NCBI GenBank assembly: GCA_900073065.1
Contig: FJOG01000027.1
Coordinates: forward strand, 299,148-363,147
Reading direction: 5' to 3'
Length of the DNA stretch: 64,000 nt
Source: Phialocephala subalpina
Lineage: Eukaryota; Ascomycota; Leotiomycetes; Helotiales; Mollisiaceae
The notes below the pieces were generated by a model. The model saw nothing but the letters and a program-made list of their open reading frames with translations, searched no databases and had not been told where the DNA came from. The position numbers and the translations under genes are program-made. Positions 34,326 to 46,965 of the stretch are shown piece after piece. The number at the start of each line of letters is the position of its first letter. Position 1 is the stretch's first letter.

Positions 34326-35675
34326 AAATCAGGCCATGAAACATTTCTTTTTCCCAAATTCTCGAGGATGCGGGGGTCATCCCAGCTCCAGATCCATGAC
34401 GCGGGTAGCGATTAAAAAATTCCCCGACGCGCGACTCCAAGGATATCGGGAAGGGTAGGGAAAAGAAATCCATAATTTTAACTTTCGGGAAGAGTTGGGA
34501 ATTCGGTCCGGATTGTAAGATCTTATGTTTGCTGTAGTGCGTACGTGTACGCAATAATCTGGGAAACAGGACACGAAAACGAGGAGAGGGGAAGTAGGGA
34601 AGATTTTTGGACTGAGAGATTGATGCGATGGGTAGTGGGATTTGACAGGTGACGAAAACTCAATTTCGCAAAGTTTAAGTGCCGTTTTCCGGGGAATCGG
34701 TTGTCTACCAGTACTGGTACCGGGATTTGAAAGTCCTCCGTAGATAGATGTTGAAGAAGGTTACGGCCCGAGTTCCAGAGCCGTGGACGAGGACGACTTC
34801 ATCCGAAATGCATGGACGGAATGATATCAAGTACCGACGAGGAGGAAAGCATGAAGTGACAAGAACGGATCCCGAACACAAGGAAGGTACGAGCACATGC
34901 TTGCGCTTCAAATTCAAAGCCCGGACCTGGATGCCTTCTTCCGCACGAGTCAAAGCTCGACCTGCACCATTACAACAAGCTTACACCTTGAAGAACTTGA
35001 ATGGAAGGCGTTTTGACTCCCACGACGGAAATAAAAGAAACAAAATGGACTTGGAACGTGCTTTGATGATTGCGACGGCACTGGCCGGTATCAGAGGCGG
35101 GCACGTTGATGTGTAAATACTGAGTAAGGGAAAAATTGGGCTGTGCAAGGAGGGTTTCGTCTCAACTTTTGAGGCCTGATCCTGACTTTGAAGTTTGAAG
35201 TGGTGACGAAGAATATAGGTAAAAGACATGGTACATTTGAGGCCCTGTTAGGCCCAAGTAAGCACAAGTAAGCACAAGAATCCGCCCGCCAGGCCGGCGG
35301 ACAACTCCCAATCTCTGCGTCACATCCATCTGTATCGTGATATCGTCCCTCATCATGTCTCGAACAACAGGTCTGTTCTCAACTTCCTCATCAACGGAAC
35401 GGAGCGCTTCGCGCCGCCATCTCTTCTTCCTCCGTCTCCAATAAGATGATTTGATGATTGGCCAAACCACATTCTCCGAATCGGATAACAGAAGATCATT
35501 GGCTCCATGGTTCGGAGCGGAGAATTGGGGAATGTCTCAGTGGTGTGACGTCTAGAACCACTTCTCGACAAGGGGATACGCGATACGCTCCCCGGTCTTC
35601 TTTATCGGCCAAGTAATCGATACCCGCTGAAAGGATTGGAGTTGAAGGATCGTGAAATTTGGAGGAGTGCGGAGT

Positions 35676-35700
35676 CTCATCTCATCTCATCTCATCTCAT
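35676..35700 (+). repeat. (CTCAT)5 microsatellite
   Basis: Five perfect CTCAT pentamers in a row. No coding frame is known here. Confidence 0.95.
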
Positions 35701-38421
35701 CAAACCAAACATCTCGTGGTTCATGGATGAGGGGTGTGAGATGAGGAGAGGTGTGGTGACACAAACTTTTCCCAATACCTCAACTACCGGTCATCTTTGT
35801 CCCGAGCCAAGCTGTCATGGTCGTACGAGGTGTTTTTGCCGGAACTTTATCCTGACTTCGAACTTCCGTTTGGACTCTTCTCCTCTTTGTGACAATATAA
35901 ACTCGGGATTTCGGTCTTCCAACGTCCTTTCACGATGTCTTCAACTTCGGGGTTTGCGATGATTTTCGATGCGAGTTTGGATGTAAGAGAGTGGATTTCA
36001 TTCTTGGCACGGACGATTTGTTGATGCTTGGTGATCACATCCAGCGGGTCTCTCCTCGGACCAGGTTCCCCAAAGCTGATCTTCGCCCGTGCTGCTGGAA
36101 CCGAATGTCTCAGTTGAGTCCCTGCGAGCCAAGGAGAGCCGATTCTTCGAGAATGATTTGAGAACTTGGTATCAGCCACTTTATGGACCCTTCTTTTGCA
36201 TTTCTTTTCTCGAGCCTTGAGTTCTGATTTGTGTAAAATATGCAAAGCATCATGCAATAAGAACGGAAAGTCCAATGAATATTCGATGCAAGCAAGAATA
36301 AGGTGAGATTTATTAAATCGCGCCGAAATCCCGAACGCACATGGGAGACATGCGACCCTGGACCTTGGAGACGAACTTCTCGATTATTACTACCATATCA
36401 GGAGATCTGCGCAGGGAGTGGGCTTGACTGCGCGTTTGCGGAGCGTGACGCATCGTGCGGCCGCAGACTGTCGAAAACTTCAGGTGAAGATGTTTCGTGA
36501 ACTCCATTAGGATAGAAGACGGCTGAGCAGATGGGGTCTGAGACAAGATGCGAGGTGATGAATGGAAGAGTGCCGAGAGGAGGGTTGATGCCGTACCGCG
36601 GATTTGGAAGAAGAAACGTTGACGAGGCGGAGATAGTTTGGCTTGGAACCAGTGAGGATGAAGATTTGGAAAAACTCATGGAAGAGTGGTTACACAGCAT
36701 AGACTTTTCGTGTGTTGGGCAATTGCCACCGTAAACGCATGGTGACCCGGGTTCCTGCAAGGCATGTTCTTTTCTTCTGGGCAGTTGCGGTTGAACTTGA
36801 GGCAGAACGTGCTGAGGCTTCGGCCGAATAGAGCGATCTGAAATCGATCACATCTTGAAGTTTTGACCTCCTTTTTAGATTTCAAAGAGCCAATAGCTCA
36901 ATTCAGTGAGACCTTGTACCAGAGAGGGAAGCTCTCCGCGTTGAATCATCCCGAAATGGAGCTATCGGACCCTTTTTGGATCTCTTCAACACGTACAGAG
37001 AAGACCGCGGCCACGATCAGATCACTCCTTACACTGTGGGATGAGAAGTGGTCTCAGGATAAAGGAACAAAAGCTGAAGCGATTCAGATCTCTATTCAAC
37101 GGATGCACAATGCTTGTTCCAGACCCTATACTGCAGACTCCAATATCTTTTCACTTGACTCGATCCAGACTCTCCCGCAGCGGCGGAATTCCAATGGCGG
37201 AAATAGCGCCAATGGGAAGGCTAGAAGGGTCTGACACTCCCACTCTCGCTTTGGTTTCCCGCCGGAGAAAGAAGACAGCCAATGAAGATGTTGGTAGCTT
37301 CGCTTGCAACGTTGACAGGGCCAGGGGTATTTCAGTCAACCCGAGGCGTGGGTCATCAGGCTCACAGCCTGGAAACCAGACCATCGCGGGCAAGAAAGTG
37401 ATACGAGCCGTTCCGTCGAAGGAGAGATTGATTTAACCATCCGAATAACTTCATTCTCTTCTTTACACTTTAATTGTCGTGAGTCGTGCCTCGTGTTGCA
37501 GTCCCAGCTGTCGGGTCTGGATTCAGCCCCCGTTGCAGAATTGACTTCCTGGAAATTTCCCCTCTTTTGGCCGCCACTGGGAATCCGGACTTGCTCACCG
37601 CGCCAAAATCCCGGGAGCTGCTAAATTCTCGCTGGGAAGCACCTGGTGCACCCAGAACATCGCTTCAGCAACACAACAACGCCAAATAATCCACTCTTCA
37701 AAGCCTGATCGCTGCATCGAATGCAATACTGCCTTACCTGAGAGCACAATTCTACGCCCGCCTGCGTGTTGTGTTTTGATTGCGTCGTCTCATCGGCCTG
37801 CTGCACAATCCCGCATCCGAAGCTCTCTGTTCGGTCGTTCTCGTCCCACACGCCCACGTCCTATAGCTCGACAGCGCCCCATACCCAATCCTTTCCTCCT
37901 CACTCTCAACACCACTCCTCACGACAACCACTGCTCTTCTCGTCGTCACCCTCTCGCATCTCGTCGCCCACTGCTTCGCTGTCAGTGCTCAGCGTGCGAC
38001 ATAAAAATACCAGCCGACCATTCCCAATTCCCAGCAGACGAGTTCTTCCCGCAGAGATCATCGATTCACGTTGCTTTTTCCAGGCCTGAGCTCGCTACCA
38101 GCAAATCGAAATCACATCCACCCAAGACCCTTCCAATCCCAGTGCCACAGCACAGGATCCCCAGTGAAGCGGAAACCCTCGACCTCGACGTTCTCGGAAC
38201 GTCCGCAATTTGGAAGCAATAATAATCTCCACGATATTATCGATCCCACCGAGTGCAGACCGATTCGACATCACATCTCAGGAAATTTATCTGGGACACG
38301 CACTCGTTATCAGAAGGAGATATCACACATTACCAACGGAACGTTACAATTGGGAGTGAAACAGCGATCACGACTTTCGACTTTGATGGAGCGATAATTT
38401 TCCACAACTAATTTAATCAAC

Positions 38422-39530
38422 ATGTCGACACCAGCACAATCAGGGCCAGAGCCCGCAGGAAAGAAGAAGGGATTGCTATCTCGAATGAAGACAGTATTGA
38501 AACGAAGCGATGGCTCCAAACGATTATCGTTTTCCTCCAAACCATCTGCCGCAGGACCAAGGTACGTTCAATGCTTTCGTCTGATATATTTCCTAACAAT
38601 GTCAGTACCAAACCTGCCGAACCAACACCCGCACCCGCGCCCGTTATTGAACCTACAATCGATATCCCAGTGGGAGCAACGAAAGTAATGCGATCTCAAA
38701 TTGATGCAGATCGCGCGAGGAAACTTGGAGAACGATTCGCGGTTACGATTGAGCCGTTGTCGGCGGGACCAGATAAAGAGACATACAGGATCGAGAAGCC
38801 GATTCGGATGCGGATTCATAGATCTTGTCACAGATGCAACGCTACATTCGGGAACAACAAGATATGTGCTCAATGTCAACATACACGATGCAAGAATTGT
38901 CCAAGATATCCTCCGAAGAAGGTCGAGAAGAAAGATAAGGAAGCTGTGGTGCCGAAGGTGATGGACATTGAGCCGGATACGTATTATGGGTTGAGGGAGC
39001 AGATCATTCTCACGAAACCGAATCCAAAGCCCAATGCTCAGCCGTTGGTGAGGAAGAAGCCGATGCAGAGGGTTAGGAGGACGTGTCATGAGTGTTCTGC
39101 TCTGTTCCAGCCTGGGACGAAGATTTGTGCTGGTTGTGAGCATGTGAGGTGTGCAGATTGTCCTAGAGATCCGTACGTTACATCCTCTTCCTACTTTTCA
39201 TCACTAACACATCCTAGGGCCAAGAAGAAGAAATACCCAGACGGCTACCCAGGCGATGCATTTTCATCAAACATCGACCGTCCAGTCAAGTACAATTGCC
39301 ACAAGTGCAACAAGACTTTCCCTCCCGTCCCTCATCCTGATTCGGCAGAGGGTATAGCGGCGAAAGAGAAGGAGCCGTTGGAGTGTGTGAGGTGTAAACA
39401 CCCAATGTGTAAGGATTGTCCAAGGGCGCCTCCACAAAGAGTTGAACCAGCGCCGGATCCTGAGGTGTTGAAGAGTGTTAGGGAGAAGTTGGCGGCATTG
39501 AGCGTTCAGAGTACTGGTGTGGAGGCTTGA
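38422..39530 (+). CDS. Conserved CxxC-rich (zinc-ribbon-like) protein of unknown function
   Basis: Three exons (38422-38561, 38606-39172, 39218-39530) sum to 340 codons, 339 residues. A basic N-terminus (GKKKGLLSRMKTVLKRS) precedes three Cys-rich modules: CHRCN..CAQCQHTRCKNCPR, CHECS..CAGCEHVRCADCPRDP and CHKCN..CVRCKHPMCKDCPR. Each has a C-x2-C / C-x2-C-x4-C-x2-C arrangement that could bind zinc. Between them are strongly conserved-looking linkers (RIEKPIRMRIHR, PLVRKKPMQRVRR, KKKKYPDGYPGDA). I recognise this as a widespread Pezizomycotina hypothetical-protein family but know no function. Both introns are 44-45 bp with CTAAC branch sites. The gene is intact. Confidence 0.88.
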
Positions 39531-41520
39531 CACGAGCCAGAGGCAAGCTGATGAAGTAGATCAAGGTTCGATTTGGATGAAGGGGTTCGACTGAAATGAT
39601 ATGATATGATATAATATGACAGTATGAGGAAGAGAAGGAACATAAAACGAGGTTTCGGCTTTGATATACTTGGAATTGCTATTTGAGAGCAACATACTTC
39701 GACTTGGATTACGAGAGAGTGTTTTGATTCGATCGATGGATACCTTCTTATGTTGGCTTGTGTGCTAGGTTCCATTCGTCGACACTCCCATCTGGGGATG
39801 GGCGTGAGAGGATAGTGAAGAGGGTGGTCGGTGGTCCAGGGGAAAGGAAGGGAGATTGTGTGTACATGGAAATATTCACGACGAAGCATTCAAAAGATGA
39901 CGTGGGATGAAACGACATAGCATTAGAGGAGAATGGAATCGCACCTCCCCCTCTTGCCCCTCTCCCCCTTTCAGGTCTCATTGTTCGTGCTGGCGGTGAG
40001 TACTTTGCTGTGGGAAGTGGCTGCTAATGTTACAACAGGGTTCGGATAGCTGCTTGGGACAATGTGAATGTTTGACAGGAACATTCGACTAAATGTTTCT
40101 TTGTCCCAGCTCGGCGAGGACATCCTGCCGCCAACATTCATCGACTTGAGATCGGACATCGAATCTATTGTCGCCGTTGTTCTTACGTTCAAGGAACATT
40201 ATACCTACCACGCTCTCTCACCACGACTCGAACATTCAACCCTCGATCGTCCATTCGATGTCCTTGCCGCCCTACATCATTCTAATACACCTTCCACTCA
40301 CAACATTCCACCTCAATACGAACAACCAGCGCCCAACCCCATGGACATCAACGGTGTTCTTCCGCCTCCTCTCCGCTCTACCGCCCATGAATTACGAATG
40401 CTTCATCCGACACTCGTGCTTGCAATGAACCGACTCGACAAGATCCAATTCCCAAGCAACTCAGTCGTGTACTTCTATCGATACCGACGGTTCCGGGCAG
40501 AGTCGCCACAACCAGACAGTTTTCTACCACCAAGCACAGCCTGATATTCATACCATAACAACTAGAAGGCTATTTCTCTCCCAACATACTGCCGCTGAGT
40601 CCTTAGGCTCTCTACCGCCGTCAAAGCTCCCCCTGGACGCAGCTCTGCTATTCCAACACATGCCAAGTCTCCAGTAAGCAGGACAAGGCAAGCGAGGGTT
40701 ATTGAAAGAGACGAAGATGGCAAGGTCTCTCAGCGACGGTGACTCCACCGATCATTGACGCCGTGCTACGAAGTATGGCATCAGCACGCCCAATGTCGGA
40801 TGCTCCAAGAATGTCGGATGCTCCAAGAATGTCGGATGCTCCAAGAATGTCGGATGCTCCAAGAATGTCGACGTTGTTATCATTGGAGGTCCTGGCAGCT
40901 TCCAGAGTGCTGCTCAAAAGGAAGTGGATGATGAGTTGCAATTGCAGTTGTGGAGACCCAGTACCGAAAGGTTGACGGACAATGCGAGTCAATGCCCACA
41001 ACACCATGGGAGATAATGTTTGGGGATTTGTGACGGAGTTTTTTCACCTCCGGATATCGATTTAGTGTTGCGGACTGGGATGGTGGAGGAGGGTAGATCA
41101 TTGTTCAATGCGAGAGATAGAAGAGCGATCCAAGAGACGGAAGAACAATGCGGGTGTGCGGAGAGGAGGCCTGATCAAGGTTGGTGTTCGGTTTAGAGTC
41201 AAGACAGGAGTTGGTAGAGGTTGATGTTGCGGGCTTGACACCAATAATACGATCGATCCACAACTCTAGTGCTTCGCAACTCTCCAAGCATATCCGCCAT
41301 TTAGCACCGACCGCCGAACTTTCATTGAAGTTCGGTTTCGTGTTGGGATATAAGGCTACGGTCACGTGGTACATTTTACGCAGATGTTATCTCGCACTTT
41401 TCCAAAGAATCGAAAACTCCACAACATCATTCTACCAGCCAATGGAGATGTTATCATCTTCTCCAGATAGGGGACTGACAGTGCTTCTGGCACTGGCTAT
41501 CGCAGATCCGGAATGCGTGA
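39531..41520. other. Intergenic with one unassigned open frame
   Basis: About 2 kb. A 158-codon plus-strand frame (40068-40544) with an ATG and moderately biased composition (MFDRNIRLNVSLSQLGED) lies here but has no recognisable domain, so it is not called as a gene. An 18-bp tandem repeat lies at 40793-40870. Confidence 0.4.
40793..40870 (+). repeat. 18-bp tandem repeat, four copies plus a partial
   Basis: Unit ATGTCGGATGCTCCAAGA repeats exactly from 40793 to 40864 with a six-base partial copy after it. Being a multiple of three, it encodes MSDAPR on one strand and a DILGAS repeat on the other, but no gene model around it is supported. Confidence 0.9.
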
Positions 41521-42798
41521 TGGTGGTCATCTATCTTTTGCCTCGAGTACACTCCCTACAGCCCTCCATACACAGTACCCGGACCTCCTCCTGTGCTTAC
41601 GCAGTACGCTCCTCCCACTACGGCAGCTCGACCTTCTCCTCCTGCGTCGACACACGCCCCTCCAGACACTCGAGGTTACAGTATGTACGCTAGAGCTCCT
41701 CAGCTCCAGCCGCATCAAACCGAACTATCCGACAAGCGCAAACTCGATTCCAATTGGACCACCTCCAACGCACGACAGAGGCTTTGACCTAGGCCGACGA
41801 TTCTCGCCGTCTGCACAGCCCTACCAGCACCAGTATGCACCGCAGCAGCCGTATGCTCAGGAACAGAACCCACAGCAGCCGTATCCGCATCACGAATACT
41901 CATCGTCGTATGCACCACCTCCACCGCAGCAATACTCATCTTCATTTGCACCGCCGCCTCCCCGAGGCCCCCCTCCTCCTCAGCAACCGGTACAGAAGTA
42001 CAAGTACCAAGCCAAGAAGGAACGGCACACGCCACCTTCGCGAAGCCCCTCTCCCTCTCAAAAGCCAGCCAAGAAGTGGAAGAAGCAGGAAAAGAAGGAA
42101 TGGAACGCAACCTGCACAAACTGCCACAAATTCGGACACAAATTGCACCGCTGTGGCAAAGCCAACGGCGACGGATTCCTCGACGGCTGTCCCCAATGCA
42201 AGACAAACAAGCATCGTTATGACCAGTGTCAAAGATCTACCAAGAAGAAGAACGGCGACTGGTACATTGTCTTCATGTATCGGATCGAACGACCTCCTCT
42301 CCCTCTGCGCCAAGGATCCTCGCAAGATGGTTAGGCTCGATGCAATTGACAACGTCACTTGCACGTTCTGGGAATACAAGAAGCAGCTTGAGGACGAGTT
42401 TGCTAAGAATTGTCCTGAGGCGAAGGAGGGGAAGAAGATCGCTAGTGCGCCGCATACGGCGGCTTTTGCTAAGCAACATCCTGAGATTTGGGAGGATCAT
42501 AAATATTCTTCTAAGGTTAGGGAGCAGGAGGTACATTATGCGGATCCGGCGTGGGAGAGTCCTAATGGGATTAAGGATGAGGATTTATTTCTCGTGGAGA
42601 GACCTGCTCGACCTCCTGCTGCTCAACAAGCGAAAACGCACAGAGGAAGAGGAATCGGACGCCCCAGCAGCCAGAAAGCCAAAGTTCGACCCGCATTCTG
42701 TCACTCCCAGCAACAGAAACGAGTTCAACATTCGTGGTCGCTCTGAATCTGGCAGAGGCAGTAGGAGAGGTAGAGGAGGGCGTGGAGGTCAATACTAA
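41521..42798 (+). pseudogene. Zinc-knuckle / RGG-tail protein broken by three frame shifts
   Basis: Successive frames carry one plausible protein: a Pro/Tyr/Gln-rich region (PYSPPYTVPGPPPV, TQYAPPTT), then after a shift near 41745 PPPTHDRGFDLGRRFSPSA, a Pro/Gln tract and two CCHC knuckles (CTNCHKFGHKLHRC and CPQCKTNKHRYDQC, both C-x2-C-x4-H-x4-C), then after a shift near 42280 LLSLCAKDPRKMVRLDA and VTCTFWEYKKQLEDEF, then after a shift near 42630 KRKRTEEEESDAP and an RGG-type end (GRGSRRGRGGRGGQY). Zinc knuckles and RGG boxes bind single-stranded nucleic acid, so an RNA-binding role would be expected for an intact version. No GT..AG intron repairs the frame at these points. Confidence 0.65.
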
Positions 42799-43367
42799 TC
42801 ACTTGCTCCACATGTGCCTGACTCTGTTACCAAGCATTTGATATATTATGCTTTTGGAAGACATATGTGGTCTGACCACACTTCTGACTTCATCTTGTCG
42901 TTTGGACAAATTGAGTCTCATGTTTGCAGCAGCATACTCGAGTACAAAGTACTTGTAACTTTAGGAAAGTGAGTTCATCTTAATGAAACCAATCCTTGAC
43001 TAATTGTCTGAAACTGCAACCAATGTGAAGGGAATACATCTTGTGATTTTTGATTCTATGTTGAGACTCTAGTTAAGTAAGTGCTGCGAGAGGGAGAGAC
43101 GAGGTATAACCTACCAGATTCACTTCCATCAAGTAATTACCAATCTACAACTTTAGTATCTCGTACGGTACTAATATTCTACACAAAGACCAGTATTTAA
43201 TCACCAAAATCATTGCCGTTCACCTTCATTAGCAATGAAGCTACGATGACATAGTGCGATTACGACAAGAACTAAACTTGCTTTCACTACAAACTCACTA
43301 CAAACACGATCCGATAAAGAGAAGGATATGAGTAGAGCGCCAGTCAGGCAGTGAGGCCGTCAGGGAG
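42799..43367. other. Shared 3' intergenic region
   Basis: About 570 AT-rich bases between the ends of two convergent genes. No gene recognised. Confidence 0.5.
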
Positions 43368-45648
43368 TCAACAATCGCATCCTTTAATCAGACCACATCG
43401 CTCTTCGCTCTCCACGACTCCAGTCTCGGCTGGCCACCGCACCTTCAGATCGAACTCCTCCCCTTCATCTTCATCTTCATCTTCATTGGCTGCCTGCCGT
43501 ACGATCTTGCTCTTGAACTTGAGCTTTCCAAGCGTCATGACAGCGGTCAGCTCATAACCCACGAGCCAGTATTTCTTCTTCCAAGGTAATCTCCGCTTCT
43601 TCAATGCACCAACATGCTTTGCGCCAGCGTCCGGCTCCCAGACCACGTAGCAAATAACAGCAGCAGGCCCATGAAGTTCCAAGACCGACGGCAGGTTTTC
43701 TAGTGGCACTCGAGACCAAACCACCGCAAAACCCCATCTATTTGTCTCATTGCCTGGCTCAACAACACGCGAATATCTGCGTTTGACGGTATCGCCCTGT
43801 GGAGGCTTCCGGCCTTTAAAAATGAGCCAATCGATCTGGTTCTCAGCATATCTATTGCCATCTATCTTCTTCACAGCCGGTTGTTCCGAATGCTGGTTCC
43901 CATAGAGTTCCCAGCACAAGATGCCATACGAGGCGCTGGAGCCTTTAATCGGGATCACCGAAGTTTGGTCGGTAAAATGTTGCAAACGATCAATGACCAG
44001 ACCTTTGCAAACGGCAAGAGGACTGATGACGCATTAGCATTGAAGGATAAGGTGTTTAGAGGCCTACGGGTCAATCGGATTCTTGGCAAAGAGGACTTTA
44101 ATATTCTTGTCCTTATAATGGTTTTCGATTTCGTCTTGAAGATATTTTGAGGAGCCGAGACCTCCAGCGAGAAATATATAAGACTATTCCACAGCCCTTA
44201 GAATGCTAACTTCTCTTTAAAAATATAATAGAACCTTGTGCACTTACCAATTTTACCTCTGGTTCCAAATCCCGCAGATGCCCTATTTCGTTGTCGATGA
44301 ATTTGATGATCTTCTCAATCTGCTTGTCGAACATGCCTTTGAGTTCATTACTAGATGCATATCAGCCACCATTTAGTAACGAATAGCGATATCTCTACTT
44401 ACCGAGAGAGATACATTGATGGACTATCCCTCAATTCGGGTCGCACGCTAGTCTTGTAATTTGGAACGTCAAGCGCTGTCCCAAACTTGATCTTCCATTG
44501 TTGGAAAACACCTTTTCTCATTCTGTGAGCCAGTTGTCCGAATTTGTCGTCTATCTTTAGTTCGTCCAAGTATTCTTTGGCTCTATCCTCGAATAGTTTA
44601 TCGATGCGAACAGATCCGACGTCAATTGCTTCAACAAAGTAAGCGTCTGGTCTGAGGTTTGAAAAGGTACAGTATACTGCAAACCTTTAGGATCATCCAG
44701 AAGTTTGAGCTGCACGGCGCCCCCGTCTAACTTTGTCACTTGCAGAGCGCACATATCCTAAATACGTCAAAAGGACTCGAGATATAATTGCAAGGCGAGG
44801 AAGTTGTGGAAGACCTACTGTTGTCGCACCCCCAGCATCACAAACGATAAAAGCTTCACCTTTCTGTAGAAGTTAGACGTCAGTTCGAATCAACATGATT
44901 TCACAATTGCATTTATCTTGACTAACCTTAAACGTATGATTGCTCCTCGTCGCAGTAAAAACTGCCGCCGCCTCTCCCTCCGTCAATTCCATGGTTACAT
45001 TCCCCGAGCTAAATCCGGCTTCATCCACAACCTGCCTAAATGCACCTACCAACTCATGATTATTTTTCCACATCGTCGGGACACTGAAAATGTAATCCAC
45101 TGGTACTGTCCCTCCCTCAAAATCCATTTCTAACTTTTCCTTCAAGTGCTTCCCGATACGCATATACAATGCACGCAAGAAATCTCTATACCAGTTCTTC
45201 ACATCCCTCATCTCCACCTCTACACCACCCTGCCGGGGTACTCCCTTCTTCGTAATAAGAATCTGGAGTTGAAACTTGAATAAATCAAGAACCGCCATGC
45301 CGTTCTCGACATTCCCAAAATCGGGGCATTCAAAGCCCCAGGAACGAGGTTTGCTGATCCCAGCCCGGTACGCAATACAAGTTGGGACTTTGTTCGCGAC
45401 TGCCGGTGTACCAGGCAGTCCAGGCCAGTCTTGGATGACTTGTGGGTTCTGGTGAGAGACATTATCGTAGGCGCAGAAGGCGACTCCTGTTCTCACTCGC
45501 GTGAGATTCCTTCTGGGAGGAAGACGGAAAATAAGGACGACAACTACTCACCCGTACAAGTCATCCCAATATCTATTCCCACAATGACGCCTGTCGTGAT
45601 TCCATCAAATTTATCCAAGTCAGGCTCGAATTCATCTGAACCAGACAT
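43368..45648 (-). CDS. Divergent Hsp70-like actin-fold ATPase
   Basis: Eight exons (45648-45552, 45486-44927, 44863-44819, 44757-44685, 44628-44403, 44350-44248, 44183-44068, 44022-43368) sum to exactly 625 codons, 624 residues. The actin/Hsp70 ATPase motifs appear in order: phosphate-1 GVIVGIDIGMTCTGVAF near 25 (TCT replaces the usual TTY), MELTEGEAAA, phosphate-2 VCDAGGATT near 225 (Ala in place of the third Gly), and adenosine loop LAGGLGSSKYL. The C-terminal 200 residues do not resemble the canonical substrate-binding domain. This is the fungal Hsp70-like (HSPA12-like) expansion, functions largely unknown, often near HET/NLR genes. The fourth intron has an unusual GTTTGC 5' site; it was chosen because it restores LLDDPK-AIDVGSVRID. 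The gene appears intact. Confidence 0.85.
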
Positions 45649-46965
45649 TGTGACAACTGCGCTGTTATCGCGGTCGCAGGCAAACCGCCACCCGTGAGGA
45701 AGGGGATGGGACTACCTTACCACAACCAGCCTCCATGGTCCGCGCAAGAATATTTGACGCAAAAATATTTCCTTACACACACACACAAACTTATTCATTA
45801 TCCATCGTGGCTATCCTTGACCTGGTTGCATCGTCTTTCATTCCAATGTGTCGGCGCAACTGACGTAAATTACCCCGCGTGTCACGAGTCAATTGGCCAT
45901 ACAATTAGGCTTTCCGTGCCTTATCGCACAACCACCCATCCATACACCATTGAAAAACGATATCACGAGCACTATTTTGGTCTTAAAAGCCGGGAAAGGC
46001 AAAAAAGGCGAACACTTGGGGCATCTTCATTGGAAGCTCCGATGCTTGCTCGGCCTTGGAATGAAAGAGGTCATAAGATGAGAAGATATACACATAACAG
46101 GTCATGACTCGTACAAACTTGTTATGAGATTGGGTTTCTGACAGATTTCAGCCTTAGGTGCTGTTTAGGGAAGAGATAAGTATTGATCTTCGGATTGGAA
46201 GGAATATATATACACACTATCCAGCACATGAACCTTGCCCGTCCATCCTTCCGTATATCCAGCCAGTCATTATATCACGATAGACATCTACCTATCATAT
46301 ATATCGTACGTTATTCTCGAAGCTATAAAATTTATTCTAAATCGTCTTCTAATTCGCGAATGTAATCTGCCATTAGGAAGTCCTGATTTGCGATTGGGCG
46401 GAAGCCGGAAAGTTGAATGGGTTTTCGATGATGCTTTCAGCGCCACCCAAACGACGACTACCACTGCGATACCAAGGACCATTATCGTTCCTGTGGACCC
46501 GGCTGGGGGTCCAATCACTTTAACATTTGGGAACCTCGAGGCCACCATGGCGATCGTACCTTGCCAAATAGTGGACCATGATGTCACATTGTGACGAGTG
46601 ATACCAAGGGTGGTGATACACGCGAAAAGGTAACTTACACAGCCGCCTTTCAGAAATATTAATTGCGAATTCTTCCCGTAGAAGAGGCACTCGGCGCCTT
46701 CTATCAAGCCGCTAGTCCCGAAAATAGGCCAAATCTAAGGAGCACCGCGATTTCACGGTAGCTTAGGCCACGGGTCTCGAGGCTGATAGTAATTACGGAA
46801 TAGTGCCATATTTTGATGGCACGTGTTCGTAACAAGGGCTGTCTCTAACCGTAGAGACGTCTATGATCGTGGCATGGCTGCATCCATGTGCCTTGGGAAG
46901 TTCTCGGGTGGTGACTTTTGTCTTCCTGAGCTGAATCACGCTTCAGGTTCCGAACTGGGGACTTT
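45649..46965. other. Intergenic, no gene recognised
   Basis: About 1.3 kb upstream of the Hsp70-like gene. A 139-codon minus-strand frame (46288-46707) contains one hydrophobic stretch (GTIMVLGIAVVVVVWVAL), but lacks other support and is not called. Confidence 0.4.

Larger units (their letters stand above)
31041..38421. other. Long gene-poor stretch (7.4 kb)
   Basis: No reading frame with a recognisable domain was found on either strand. The longest frames (190 codons at 31169-31741 minus, 142 codons at 35847-36275 minus, 130 codons at 33574-33966 plus, 123 codons at 36863-37234 plus) show no family signal. The last 700 bases or so are C-rich with many short frames and probably hold the promoter and 5' UTR of the gene at 38422. 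Non-coding RNA or fast-evolving small secreted proteins cannot be excluded. Confidence 0.45.
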
